Source: Propionibacteriales bacterium (lineage in GTDB: Bacteria; Actinomycetota; Actinomycetes; Propionibacteriales; Nocardioidaceae). From it: 64,000 nt of DNA. A model generated the notes under the pieces. That model worked only from the letters and a program-made list of their open reading frames with translations. It was not told where the DNA came from and did no database searches. The stretch covers positions 310,001 through 374,000 of the forward strand of contig JAPLCB010000008.1 in NCBI GenBank assembly GCA_026392455.1. The letters run 5' to 3'. Made by a program: the position numbers and the translations under genes. Numbering within the stretch: the first letter of the stretch is position 1; the number at the start of each line of letters is the position of its first letter. Below, in pieces: positions 36,429-43,757 of the stretch.

Positions 36429-37901
36429 TCAGCCCGAGGTGGTCCCCCGGCACTGGTACTTGCGACCCTCGATCGGGACCCAGGCGCTGCCGCTCCACTC
36501 GATGAACCGCCAGCAGTCGGCAATCTTCTTCGAGCCCACGTGCTGCGGCGCGTGCATCCCGTTTCCGGTCCAGTTGTCGACCCCGCGGACGGCGTTGATC
36601 AGGGCCGGCCGGCTCAGCTTGCCGCCGAGCTTGGTGGCCTGCTCGGCGAAGAGCCGCGCCGAGGACCACGCGAAGAGGCCGAAGAAGGTCGGCTTCGCTC
36701 CCGGCGCGACCTGCTGGAGCCACTGGATGTACAGCTGGATCTCGCGGTTGGAGCCAGCCTCCTCGAACGGGGTGAAGTTCGTGAAGACGACCGTGCCCTT
36801 GGCAGCAGCCCCGGCCAGCTTCGGGTAGTCGGCGTTGTAGCCCGACGGGTCGAGCAGGTAGACCTTCGGCTTGAACCCGACCTGCTGCATCGCCTGGGCG
36901 AGCCGGGCGAACTGCTGGGACGCGGCGATGAACTGGACCGACTCGACTCCCGCCTGCTTCATCTTCTGGACGATCGGCGAGTAGTTGAACTCGGCGATGT
37001 CGATGCCCTGGTTCACCACGAACTTGATCCCCCGGGCCGTCATGTTCCTGGCCTGCGACTGACCGTTGGCGGCCGAGGCGCCGATGTTGATGTAGAGCAT
37101 CGCCGCCTTCTGGCCGCTGGTCCGACGCTTGAGGAAGTCCGGGACCGCGTTCTGGAAAGCCTCCGGACCGGCCGGCTGCGCGCCGAAGCAGGTCTTGCAG
37201 TTGCCGCGCTCGGTCGTGGTCGCGATCGCCCGGACGTCGGGGAGACCGCAGCCCTCGGCGGTCCTGGCGCCACCGGAGTCGAAGGCCGACATCGAGCCGA
37301 CCATCGCGAAGTTGCTCGCACAGGCCTTGGTGTAGCTCTGCTGGTCACCACCGGCGTCGGTCCGGCTGTCGTACTGGTCGAGCACCAGCTTGCGACCGCA
37401 GATCGTCCCGCCCGAGGCGTTGAAGTAGGCGACGTACGCCTTGGTCGCCTGCTGGGCCGCCGTGAAGAGCCCGGGAACCGGACCGCTGATGTCGGAGGAG
37501 TTGCCGACCCGGACGGTGTCGTTGCTGATCCCCGGCCCGTTCTTGAAACCGGCGCACGAGGCCCCCTTGACCCCGGGCGCAGCCGGGGCGCCGGGCGCAC
37601 CGGGCGCACCGGGCGCGTTCGGGGCGCCAGGCGAACCGGGCGCGTTGGTAGCCCCGGGAACGGTCGGCCCCCCGGGGTCACCCGGGGCGTTGGTTGCACC
37701 AGGAAGCCCCGGAGATCCCGGGTCGACGACGTTGCCGCCCTGACCGGTGTAGCCGGCGGCCCCTTGCTGGGCCTTGGCCGCTGTCTCCGCGTCGATGGCG
37801 CTGCCGCCGCAGCCCGCCAAGGACGCCGCGATCGCGCCGACCAGCACCGCGACGACCGCTGTGCGCGAAACTCCGACCCGAACGTGACGTCGATCACTCA
37901 T
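36429..37901 (-). CDS. Periplasmic-binding-protein-like lipoprotein with collagen-like linker
   Basis: A 490-residue lipoprotein (lipobox LAGC, Cys31) with the type 1 periplasmic ligand-binding fold of branched-chain amino-acid receptors (LivK-like). Landmarks: VRVGNSSDISGPVPGLFTAA, VAYFNASGGTICGRKLVLDQ, PGAKPTFFGLFAWSSARLFA. Unusual feature: residues about 60-110, between lipid anchor and fold, form a collagen-like Gly-X-Y run (GAPGAPGAPAAPG and GDPGGPTVPGATNAPGSPG). Several disulfide-type cysteines are present. No permease or ATPase genes adjoin, so this is an orphan receptor or sensor. The GGAGG is only 1 nt from the ATG at 37899-37901, an unusual spacing. Confidence 0.8.
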   Translation of the reverse strand: MSDRRHVRVGVSRTAVVAVLVGAIAASLAGCGGSAIDAETAAKAQQGAAGYTGQGGNVVDPGSPGLPGATNAPGDPGGPTVPGATNAPGSPGAPNAPGAPGAPGAPAAPGVKGASCAGFKNGPGISNDTVRVGNSSDISGPVPGLFTAAQQATKAYVAYFNASGGTICGRKLVLDQYDSRTDAGGDQQSYTKACASNFAMVGSMSAFDSGGARTAEGCGLPDVRAIATTTERGNCKTCFGAQPAGPEAFQNAVPDFLKRRTSGQKAAMLYINIGASAANGQSQARNMTARGIKFVVNQGIDIAEFNYSPIVQKMKQAGVESVQFIAASQQFARLAQAMQQVGFKPKVYLLDPSGYNADYPKLAGAAAKGTVVFTNFTPFEEAGSNREIQLYIQWLQQVAPGAKPTFFGLFAWSSARLFAEQATKLGGKLSRPALINAVRGVDNWTGNGMHAPQHVGSKKIADCWRFIEWSGSAWVPIEGRKYQCRGTTSG

Positions 37902-37974
37902 ACCTCCGAACGTAACAGCGAGGCGGGCAAAATGTCAGCCCTGACGAAAACTCGCGATCCTTTACGCTCCGCGG

Positions 37975-38607
37975 ATGGAGTTCCAGGACGTGGTGGACCG
38001 ACGCCGGATGATTCGCGACTACGACCCGCGCCCGGTGGACCCCGCCCTGGTCGATCGGGCGATCCGCAATGCCACCCACGCTCCCAGCGCCGGGTTCAGC
38101 CAGGGGTGGGGCTTCCTGGTCCTCGACACCCCGACCGACGTACGTCGGTGGTGGTCGACCACCGTCGACCCGGCGAGCCTGGACCAGCCGGACCGCTGGT
38201 TGACCGGGATGATGCGGGCCCCGGTGGTGATCGTGCCGTGCTCCAGCAAGGCCGCCTATCTCGCGCGGTACGCCGAGAAGGACAAGGCCGCGTCGGCCAG
38301 AACCAGCCCGCCACCGACCGGAGAGGACCGCTGGGCCGTGCCGTACTGGCACCTCGACACGGCGATGGCAGCACTGCTGATCCTCCAGACCGCCGTCGAC
38401 GCCGGGCTGGGCGGCTGCTTCTTCGGGATACCCCCGGACCGGCTCGACGCAGTCCGGGGCGAGTTCGCGATTGACGCGGCCTTCGACCCGATCGGCGCGA
38501 TCACCCTGGGGCACCGTGCGCGGAGCACCGGAAGCAGCGGATCGGCGGCACGCGGGCGCAAGCCGCCAGCCCAGGTAACCCACCGCGGCAGCTGGAGCGT
38601 CGACTAG
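37975..38607 (+). CDS. Nitroreductase family protein
   Basis: A 210-residue FMN-binding nitroreductase-fold protein. The opening MEFQDVVDRRRMIRDYDPRP, the region ATHAPSAGFSQGWGFLVLDT (FMN phosphate/substrate contact, about residues 34-53), and LQTAVDAGLGGCFFGIPPDR (about 143-162) are family marks. Activity could be reduction of nitro or quinone compounds, or flavin chemistry of other kinds. It stands alone between a divergent lipoprotein gene and a sortase gene, with no strong ribosome binding site visible before the ATG. Confidence 0.85.
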   Translation: MEFQDVVDRRRMIRDYDPRPVDPALVDRAIRNATHAPSAGFSQGWGFLVLDTPTDVRRWWSTTVDPASLDQPDRWLTGMMRAPVVIVPCSSKAAYLARYAEKDKAASARTSPPPTGEDRWAVPYWHLDTAMAALLILQTAVDAGLGGCFFGIPPDRLDAVRGEFAIDAAFDPIGAITLGHRARSTGSSGSAARGRKPPAQVTHRGSWSVD

Positions 38608-38663
38608 TCCACTGTTCGGCGATCCGGGCATTCCGATGCCCGTCGACCTCTTAGGCTGGAGCC

Positions 38664-39377
38664 ATGTCGGAGCAGAGCGCGGTGATGAGCAGCCTGAGCA
38701 CCCGGCGGCGGATCGCCCTCGTCGCCCTGGTTCTCGCCACCCTGTTCGCTGTCGTCTGGACCTTCTGGCCGCAGGCTGATCCAGCGGGCGGACCTGCCGT
38801 CGCCGCACCTCAGGTGATCGAGCCGCCGACCGTCCTGAAGCCGGCCGGGTGCGCGCGCCCGGTGGCGAAGCCGTTCCGACCGACGCGGATCAGCATCGCC
38901 GGGATCACCCGGGACGCCGAGGTGCTCCAGCTCGGGCGGGACGCCAACAACGTTCCGCGGGCTGCCTCGATCACGACCGCCGGCAAGACCCAGTTCGGCT
39001 GGGACGACCCGGCGAAGGCAACTCCGGGCGTCAACGATCCGGCCAAGCCACCCGGGGCGCTCCCGGGAGACGCCCGCGGCAACGTCCTGCTCAACGCGCA
39101 CACCTGGCCGGACGGACAAGCACCCGCCTTGGGCAACCTGCTTCTTGCCGACCTCGACGTCGGCGACAAGATCGTCGTCAAGGGCAAGGGCAAGAACACC
39201 CAGCTCTGCTACAAGGTGACCAAGCGGATCGTGATCAAGGCCGCCGACGGTTCGGCCGACTACTACCAGTCCGACGGGCCGCCCCAGCTCGCCCTGATCG
39301 TGTGCTCGGCGCCGCGGCTCGGGCCGGGCAACTGGGTCCACCGGACGATCTGGTTCGCCTCCCCCGTCTCGTCCTGA
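38664..39377 (+). CDS. Sortase (class E/F type)
   Basis: A 237-residue membrane-anchored transpeptidase: N-terminal cytoplasmic residues, one helix (RIALVALVLATLFAVVWTFW, about 16-35), a Pro/Ala-rich stem, then the sortase beta barrel. The catalytic triad is visible: His146 in NAHTWPD, Cys214 in LIVCSAP, Arg227 in NWVHRTIWF. Sortases attach LPXTG-type proteins to the cell wall. The TLxTC motif is replaced by LIVCS, as in class F/E-like actinobacterial enzymes. Start ATG 38664 (ATG 38688 possible). No LPXTG-type substrate is encoded in the window, so it is a stand-alone housekeeping-like copy. Confidence 0.88.
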   Translation: MSEQSAVMSSLSTRRRIALVALVLATLFAVVWTFWPQADPAGGPAVAAPQVIEPPTVLKPAGCARPVAKPFRPTRISIAGITRDAEVLQLGRDANNVPRAASITTAGKTQFGWDDPAKATPGVNDPAKPPGALPGDARGNVLLNAHTWPDGQAPALGNLLLADLDVGDKIVVKGKGKNTQLCYKVTKRIVIKAADGSADYYQSDGPPQLALIVCSAPRLGPGNWVHRTIWFASPVSS

Positions 39378-39394
39378 CGGCCTCGTCCATCATG

Positions 39395-39411
39395 CGAGAC
39401 AAAACGTCTCG
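39395..39411. promoter_or_regulatory. Palindrome upstream of MFS gene
   Basis: CGAGAC - AAAAC - GTCTCG, perfect 6-bp arms with a 5-nt A-rich spacer, 42 bp before the MFS start. It is a likely operator for an unidentified regulator. Confidence 0.55.
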
Positions 39412-39452
39412 GATATTGGACGCCCAAATGATCCCCGCCGTACCGTGAACGG

Positions 39453-40625
39453 GTGTCCCCGCGCCCGCGCCCTTGGTTGATGCTGGGCCTGTCCACCTTG
39501 GGGCAGTCCGCGTCCTCCGCTGCGGTGAACGGGCCGGCCTTCCTCATCCCGGCACTCCACGACGACGGTCTCTCGCTCGCTGCCGCCGGCTGGATCGCGG
39601 CGGCGCCGATCGCGGGAAGCATGATCACCCTGATCGCCTGGGGAGCAGTGGTCGACGCGATCGGCGAGCGGTTCGTCCTCGTCAGCAGTCTGGCCCTCAC
39701 CGCAGTCGGCCTCGGCGCAGCGGTCGCGGTCCACCAGTCCACGGTCCTGCTCGGGCTGATGCTGTTCATCGCCGGCGCTGCTGCGGCCGGCACCTCCTCG
39801 GCCAGCGGCCGGGTGGTCGTCGGCTGGTTCCCCCCACGCCGGCGCGGCACCGCGATGGGGATCCGCCAGATGGCCCAACCGGTCGGGGTCGGGCTGGCTG
39901 CGGTCGCCGTACCGGTGGTCGCGGCGTCGTACGGGGTCGGACAGGCGATGGTCCTCCCCGCTGCGTTCGCCGCCGTCACAGCGATCGCCTGCGCACTCTG
40001 GGTCCTCGACCCGGTCCGGCCACCCAGACCCGAGGACCTCGCCGGTGAGAACCCCTACCGCGGAAACGGCTACCTCAACCGGATCCACGCGGTGTCGATG
40101 CTGCTGGTGATCCCGCAGTTCACCGTCTGGAGCTTCATGCTGGTCTGGCTCCAGGTTGGCCGGGACTGGTCGCCGGGTGCCGCCGGCGGGCTGGTCGCCG
40201 TCGCCCAGCTGCTCGGAGCCGTCGGCAGAATCGCGGCCGGCAACCTGTCCGACCGGGTCGGTTCCCGGACCGGGCCGCTGCAGTGGGTCGCCGTGGCCGC
40301 CGGCGTCACCATGCTGTCCGTCGGGATCTCCATCCGCGCGGACTGGGCGATCGCGGTCCCGCTGATCGTCTTCGCCTCGATGATCACCGTGGCCGACAAC
40401 GGGCTCGCCTTCACCGCCGTCGCCGAACGCGCGGGACCGTTCTGGTCCGGCCGAGCACTCGGGATCCAGAACACCGGCCAGTACCTGACCGCCGCCGCGG
40501 TGCCGCCGCTGGTCGGGTTCCTGATCCCGCTCTGGGGCTACGGCGTCGCCTTCGGCCTGACCGGGCTCTTCCCGCTCCTGGCAGCACCACTGGTTCCGCG
40601 GGACGAAGCCGAGATCAGCGACTGA
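39453..40625 (+). CDS. MFS transporter (12-helix carrier)
   Basis: A 390-residue major-facilitator carrier with twelve hydrophobic segments, e.g. GLMLFIAGAAAAGTSSASGR near residues 105-124 and MGIRQMAQPVGVGLAAVAVP at about 135-154, which recalls the nitrate/oxalate or MCT-like OFA group (GxRQ motif). Start is GTG 39453 with no clear Shine-Dalgarno; the message may be leaderless from the palindromic region 40 bp upstream. No partner gene; substrate unknown. An adjacent 103-residue helical protein follows. Confidence 0.85.
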   Translation: MSPRPRPWLMLGLSTLGQSASSAAVNGPAFLIPALHDDGLSLAAAGWIAAAPIAGSMITLIAWGAVVDAIGERFVLVSSLALTAVGLGAAVAVHQSTVLLGLMLFIAGAAAAGTSSASGRVVVGWFPPRRRGTAMGIRQMAQPVGVGLAAVAVPVVAASYGVGQAMVLPAAFAAVTAIACALWVLDPVRPPRPEDLAGENPYRGNGYLNRIHAVSMLLVIPQFTVWSFMLVWLQVGRDWSPGAAGGLVAVAQLLGAVGRIAAGNLSDRVGSRTGPLQWVAVAAGVTMLSVGISIRADWAIAVPLIVFASMITVADNGLAFTAVAERAGPFWSGRALGIQNTGQYLTAAAVPPLVGFLIPLWGYGVAFGLTGLFPLLAAPLVPRDEAEISD

Positions 40626-40662
40626 GGGCCACCCCGGGGCCACCCGGGGCCACAATGTCCCC

Positions 40663-40974
40663 ATGGACAGCACCCTGGACCCCGAGGCCCGCCGCAAGCT
40701 CCGGACCCGCGCCAAGACCCTGCTGACCGTCGACGAGACCGTCGAGCACATCGGCCAGACCACCCAGGACCTCGGCCAGGCCCTCGCCGACTTCAACACG
40801 GCCCTCAACCGCTTCAACGAGTCGCTGGACCGCTTCTCCGCCGCCGCCGACGAGCTGAGCAAGGTCGCCGCCAGGCTGGACAGCATCGTCGACCGGATCG
40901 ACCCGTTGCTGACCCTGGTGACCGGGCCGCTGCACGTGGCCCGCCGCCTGCTCGCCCCGCAGCGGCGCCCGTGA
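40663..40974 (+). CDS. Small helical (coiled-coil) protein
   Basis: A 103-residue protein I do not recognise. It is almost entirely helical with heptad-like spacing of Leu, Phe and Val (TVEHIGQTTQDLGQALADFN; TALNRFNESLDRFSAAADEL; VAARLDSIVDRIDPLLTLV), with a basic C-terminus and no membrane segment. Similar short coiled-coil proteins occur widely in actinobacteria without known function. ATG 40663 lies 37 bp after the MFS stop. Confidence 0.6.
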   Translation: MDSTLDPEARRKLRTRAKTLLTVDETVEHIGQTTQDLGQALADFNTALNRFNESLDRFSAAADELSKVAARLDSIVDRIDPLLTLVTGPLHVARRLLAPQRRP

Positions 40975-41039
40975 CCCCGACGCGCGGCTCTCGTTGGACA
41001 GCCATCAGTGCTCATCGGTGCAGTTAAGGGAAGAACTCC

Positions 41040-43595
41040 ATGCGCGGAAACCTCCGGCTCGCCCTCGTCCTGTGCGTCTCGATCGCCGTCATCGCAGCGA
41101 CCGTGGTCTTCCACGGCGGGACCTCCTCGCCAGGGCGTGCCGACGAGCTGAAGCAGGCGTTCAACACCACGGTGGCCAACGCCGGCGCCCAGCCCGGTGA
41201 GACCTTCAACGCCGACGGCACCCACGCGCACGACCCGGGTGCGCCGCCGCACAACGACAACGACCCGGCCACCAAGAACTCGGTCTCCCGGTCGGCTCCG
41301 ACCACCGACAACGACAGCTCCGACCCGACCTCCCCGGCGGCCGCGGCCCGCGGCATCGCCACCGCTGCCGAGCAGCGCGCCCAGAGCGAGCCGAAGCTCG
41401 GCAACGTCGCGATCAACGCGCCCCAGCCGAGCGTCCCGACCGACCGGTACAACCTCTACAACGCCTGCTACGGCGTGCAGTCGATCGCGACCGGCCGGTG
41501 GCTGAACGGTCTGTCCTTCTCGGCCGCGACCCTGGCCGGCTCGTCGCCGCTCTTCTTCAAGCCCAGCGCCCTGGGTCACTACATGCTGTTCACCCGCAGC
41601 AGCACCTTCTTCTCGGGCAACGCGAAGAACGCCGTCATCGGCACCACCCCGGGCCCTGCGGTCGACTGGACCGTGACCCAGGCCGGAGCCGGTTCCTTCC
41701 GGTTGTTCCGGGTCGGCTCGGGCTACCTCCAGGCACCGAGCAGCAGCCAGGCTCCGGCGACCTTCGCGCCCGCCCCCAACGGCCGGACCCAGTTCCGGCC
41801 GCAGCGGCGTACCGGGTGCACCCGGTTCCCCGAGATCGGCACCGGGGTCGCCGGCAACCCGGCCAAGGGCATCACCGGGATCCAGGAGGTCCGCGGCACC
41901 GTCGACGCCCACACCCACGGGATGGCGTTCGAGTTCCTCGGCGGCGAGCTGCACTGCGGGCGCCCGTGGTCCCCGTGGGGTGTGACGGTCGCGCTGAAGG
42001 GCTGCGAGAACGCGAACGCCGTCGCCAGCGGCGCGGTCGGTGCGTTCCTCTCGGGCCAACCTGCTTCCGACCCCGTCGGCTGGCCCACGTTCACGGACTG
42101 GCCGGCGCCCGACCAGCTCACCCAGGAGGGCACCTACTACAAGTGGATGGAACGCTCCTGGCGCGCCGGTCAACGGGTCCTGGTGAACCTCCTGGTGGAG
42201 AACAACCAGCTCTGCATGCTGTACCCGATCAAGCGCAACTCCTGCGACGACATGACCTCGGTCCGGCTGCAGGCCAAGGACATGCACGACTTCGAGAAGT
42301 ACATCGACGCCCAGCACGGTGGGCCCGGTCGTGGCTGGTACCGGATCGTCACGAACCCGGTCCAGGCCCGGAAGGTGATCAACTCCGGCAAGCTCGCCGT
42401 GGTGATGGGCATCGAGACCTCCGTCCTGTTCGGGTGCCACCTGCAGTTCGGCAACCCGACCTGCACCCAGGCATCCATCGACAAGCAGCTCACCGCGGTC
42501 CGCAAGATGGGTGTCACCCAGATGGAGCTGGTCAACAAGTTCGACAACGGGCTCGCCGGGGTCGCCGGTGACGAGGGCAGCACCGGGCAGCTGGTCAACG
42601 CCGCCAACATCCTGGAGACCGGCTCGGCCTGGCGGATGACCACCTGCTCGCCGAACGACGACGAGGTCCACGACAAGGACCAGGACCTGGCCGGCGTCCC
42701 CAACCAGGACGCTCTCTTCGGCGCCCTCGCAGCCGTTCTCCCGACGAGCATCCTCAACGCGTTGCCCGCCGTCCCGCTCTACCCCGCGAAGCACCACTGC
42801 AACACCCTCGGGCTGAGCGCACTGGGTGCGTCCACCATCAAGGGGATGGCCAAGCGGCACATGCTCTTCGACCCCGACCACATGAGCGTCAAGGCCCGCA
42901 AGCAGTCACTGAGCCTGATCGACACCATGGACTACCCGGGCGTCGTGTCCAGCCACTCCTGGTCGACCCCCGACGCCTACCCCCGGGTCTACGCCGAGAA
43001 GGGCTTCGTCACGCCGTACGCCGGCGACAGCACCGGGTTCGTCGCGAAGTGGAAGCGGCACCAGACCTGGGCGAACCCCAAGACCTACTGGGGCTTCGGC
43101 TACGGCGCCGACATCAACGGGCTCGGCGCCCAGGGCAACCCCCGGCCGAACGCTGCCGCCAACCCGGTGAAGTACCCGTTCACCGCCCTCGGCGGCGTGA
43201 AGGTCTACAAGCAGGTCAGCGGCACCCAGGTCTACGACATCAACACCGACGGTGTCGCCCACTACGGCCTGTACGCCGACTGGGTCGAGGACCTGCGCAA
43301 GATCGCCGGCCCGGCCATCGTCAAGGACCTCTACCGCGGCTCCGAGGCCTACCTGCAGACGTGGGAACGGGCCTACGGGGTCAGGTCCGACGCGTGCAGC
43401 AGCCCGACGTACAAGCACAGCGTCCGGTTCTTCGGCTCACAGATCACGCGGGGCGAGTCCTGGTGGAGTGTCGTGAAGACGGTCGGCCAGCCGCACCGGC
43501 GACTGGGCCAGCGGTTCACCTACTGCACCCTGGGCGGACCGGTGGCGGTGAACTTCACCAGCAGCGGCAAGGTCGCCTCGGTGAAACGACTGTGA
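41040..43595 (+). CDS. Secreted metal-dependent hydrolase (amidohydrolase-like TIM barrel)
   Basis: An 851-residue exported protein. Signal peptide: MRGNLRLALVLCVSIAVIAA (then TVVFHGG). A ~100-residue disordered, Asp/Pro/Thr-rich stretch follows, then a beta domain (RYNLYNACYGVQSIATGRWL), then a barrel with VDAHTH (about residues 288-293), the HxH of the amidohydrolase/PHP-like metal site, and later DPDHMSVKAR (about 610) and VVSSHSWSTPDAYPR as further metal ligands. The rest (GFGYGADINGLGAQG) is typical of secreted 'coagulation factor 5/8-type'-annotated hydrolases of actinobacteria. ATG 41040 with GGGAAGAA upstream. Peptidase or amidase action on extracellular substrates is likely; the substrate is unknown. 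Confidence 0.75.
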   Translation: MRGNLRLALVLCVSIAVIAATVVFHGGTSSPGRADELKQAFNTTVANAGAQPGETFNADGTHAHDPGAPPHNDNDPATKNSVSRSAPTTDNDSSDPTSPAAAARGIATAAEQRAQSEPKLGNVAINAPQPSVPTDRYNLYNACYGVQSIATGRWLNGLSFSAATLAGSSPLFFKPSALGHYMLFTRSSTFFSGNAKNAVIGTTPGPAVDWTVTQAGAGSFRLFRVGSGYLQAPSSSQAPATFAPAPNGRTQFRPQRRTGCTRFPEIGTGVAGNPAKGITGIQEVRGTVDAHTHGMAFEFLGGELHCGRPWSPWGVTVALKGCENANAVASGAVGAFLSGQPASDPVGWPTFTDWPAPDQLTQEGTYYKWMERSWRAGQRVLVNLLVENNQLCMLYPIKRNSCDDMTSVRLQAKDMHDFEKYIDAQHGGPGRGWYRIVTNPVQARKVINSGKLAVVMGIETSVLFGCHLQFGNPTCTQASIDKQLTAVRKMGVTQMELVNKFDNGLAGVAGDEGSTGQLVNAANILETGSAWRMTTCSPNDDEVHDKDQDLAGVPNQDALFGALAAVLPTSILNALPAVPLYPAKHHCNTLGLSALGASTIKGMAKRHMLFDPDHMSVKARKQSLSLIDTMDYPGVVSSHSWSTPDAYPRVYAEKGFVTPYAGDSTGFVAKWKRHQTWANPKTYWGFGYGADINGLGAQGNPRPNAAANPVKYPFTALGGVKVYKQVSGTQVYDINTDGVAHYGLYADWVEDLRKIAGPAIVKDLYRGSEAYLQTWERAYGVRSDACSSPTYKHSVRFFGSQITRGESWWSVVKTVGQPHRRLGQRFTYCTLGGPVAVNFTSSGKVASVKRL

Positions 43596-43757
43596 CCGGT
43601 AAGGCTCACCTGATCAGCCCGCCCCAAGTTACTGCGAGGTAGCGTTTCTCACACCCCTCCGGTGTGCTCGCGAGATGCACGCCCTCGCCGGGGGCAATAG
43701 TCTGTGCCGAACCATCGGGCACCGCCGGCCCTCCGGGCCTACAGGTTGGAGTGAGAA

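Noticed and set aside
39390-42881. 1163-codon minus-strand frame opposite the MFS, small helical and hydrolase genes
   Set aside because: It runs antisense through three well-supported plus-strand genes and their gaps, and has low-complexity composition with no domain.
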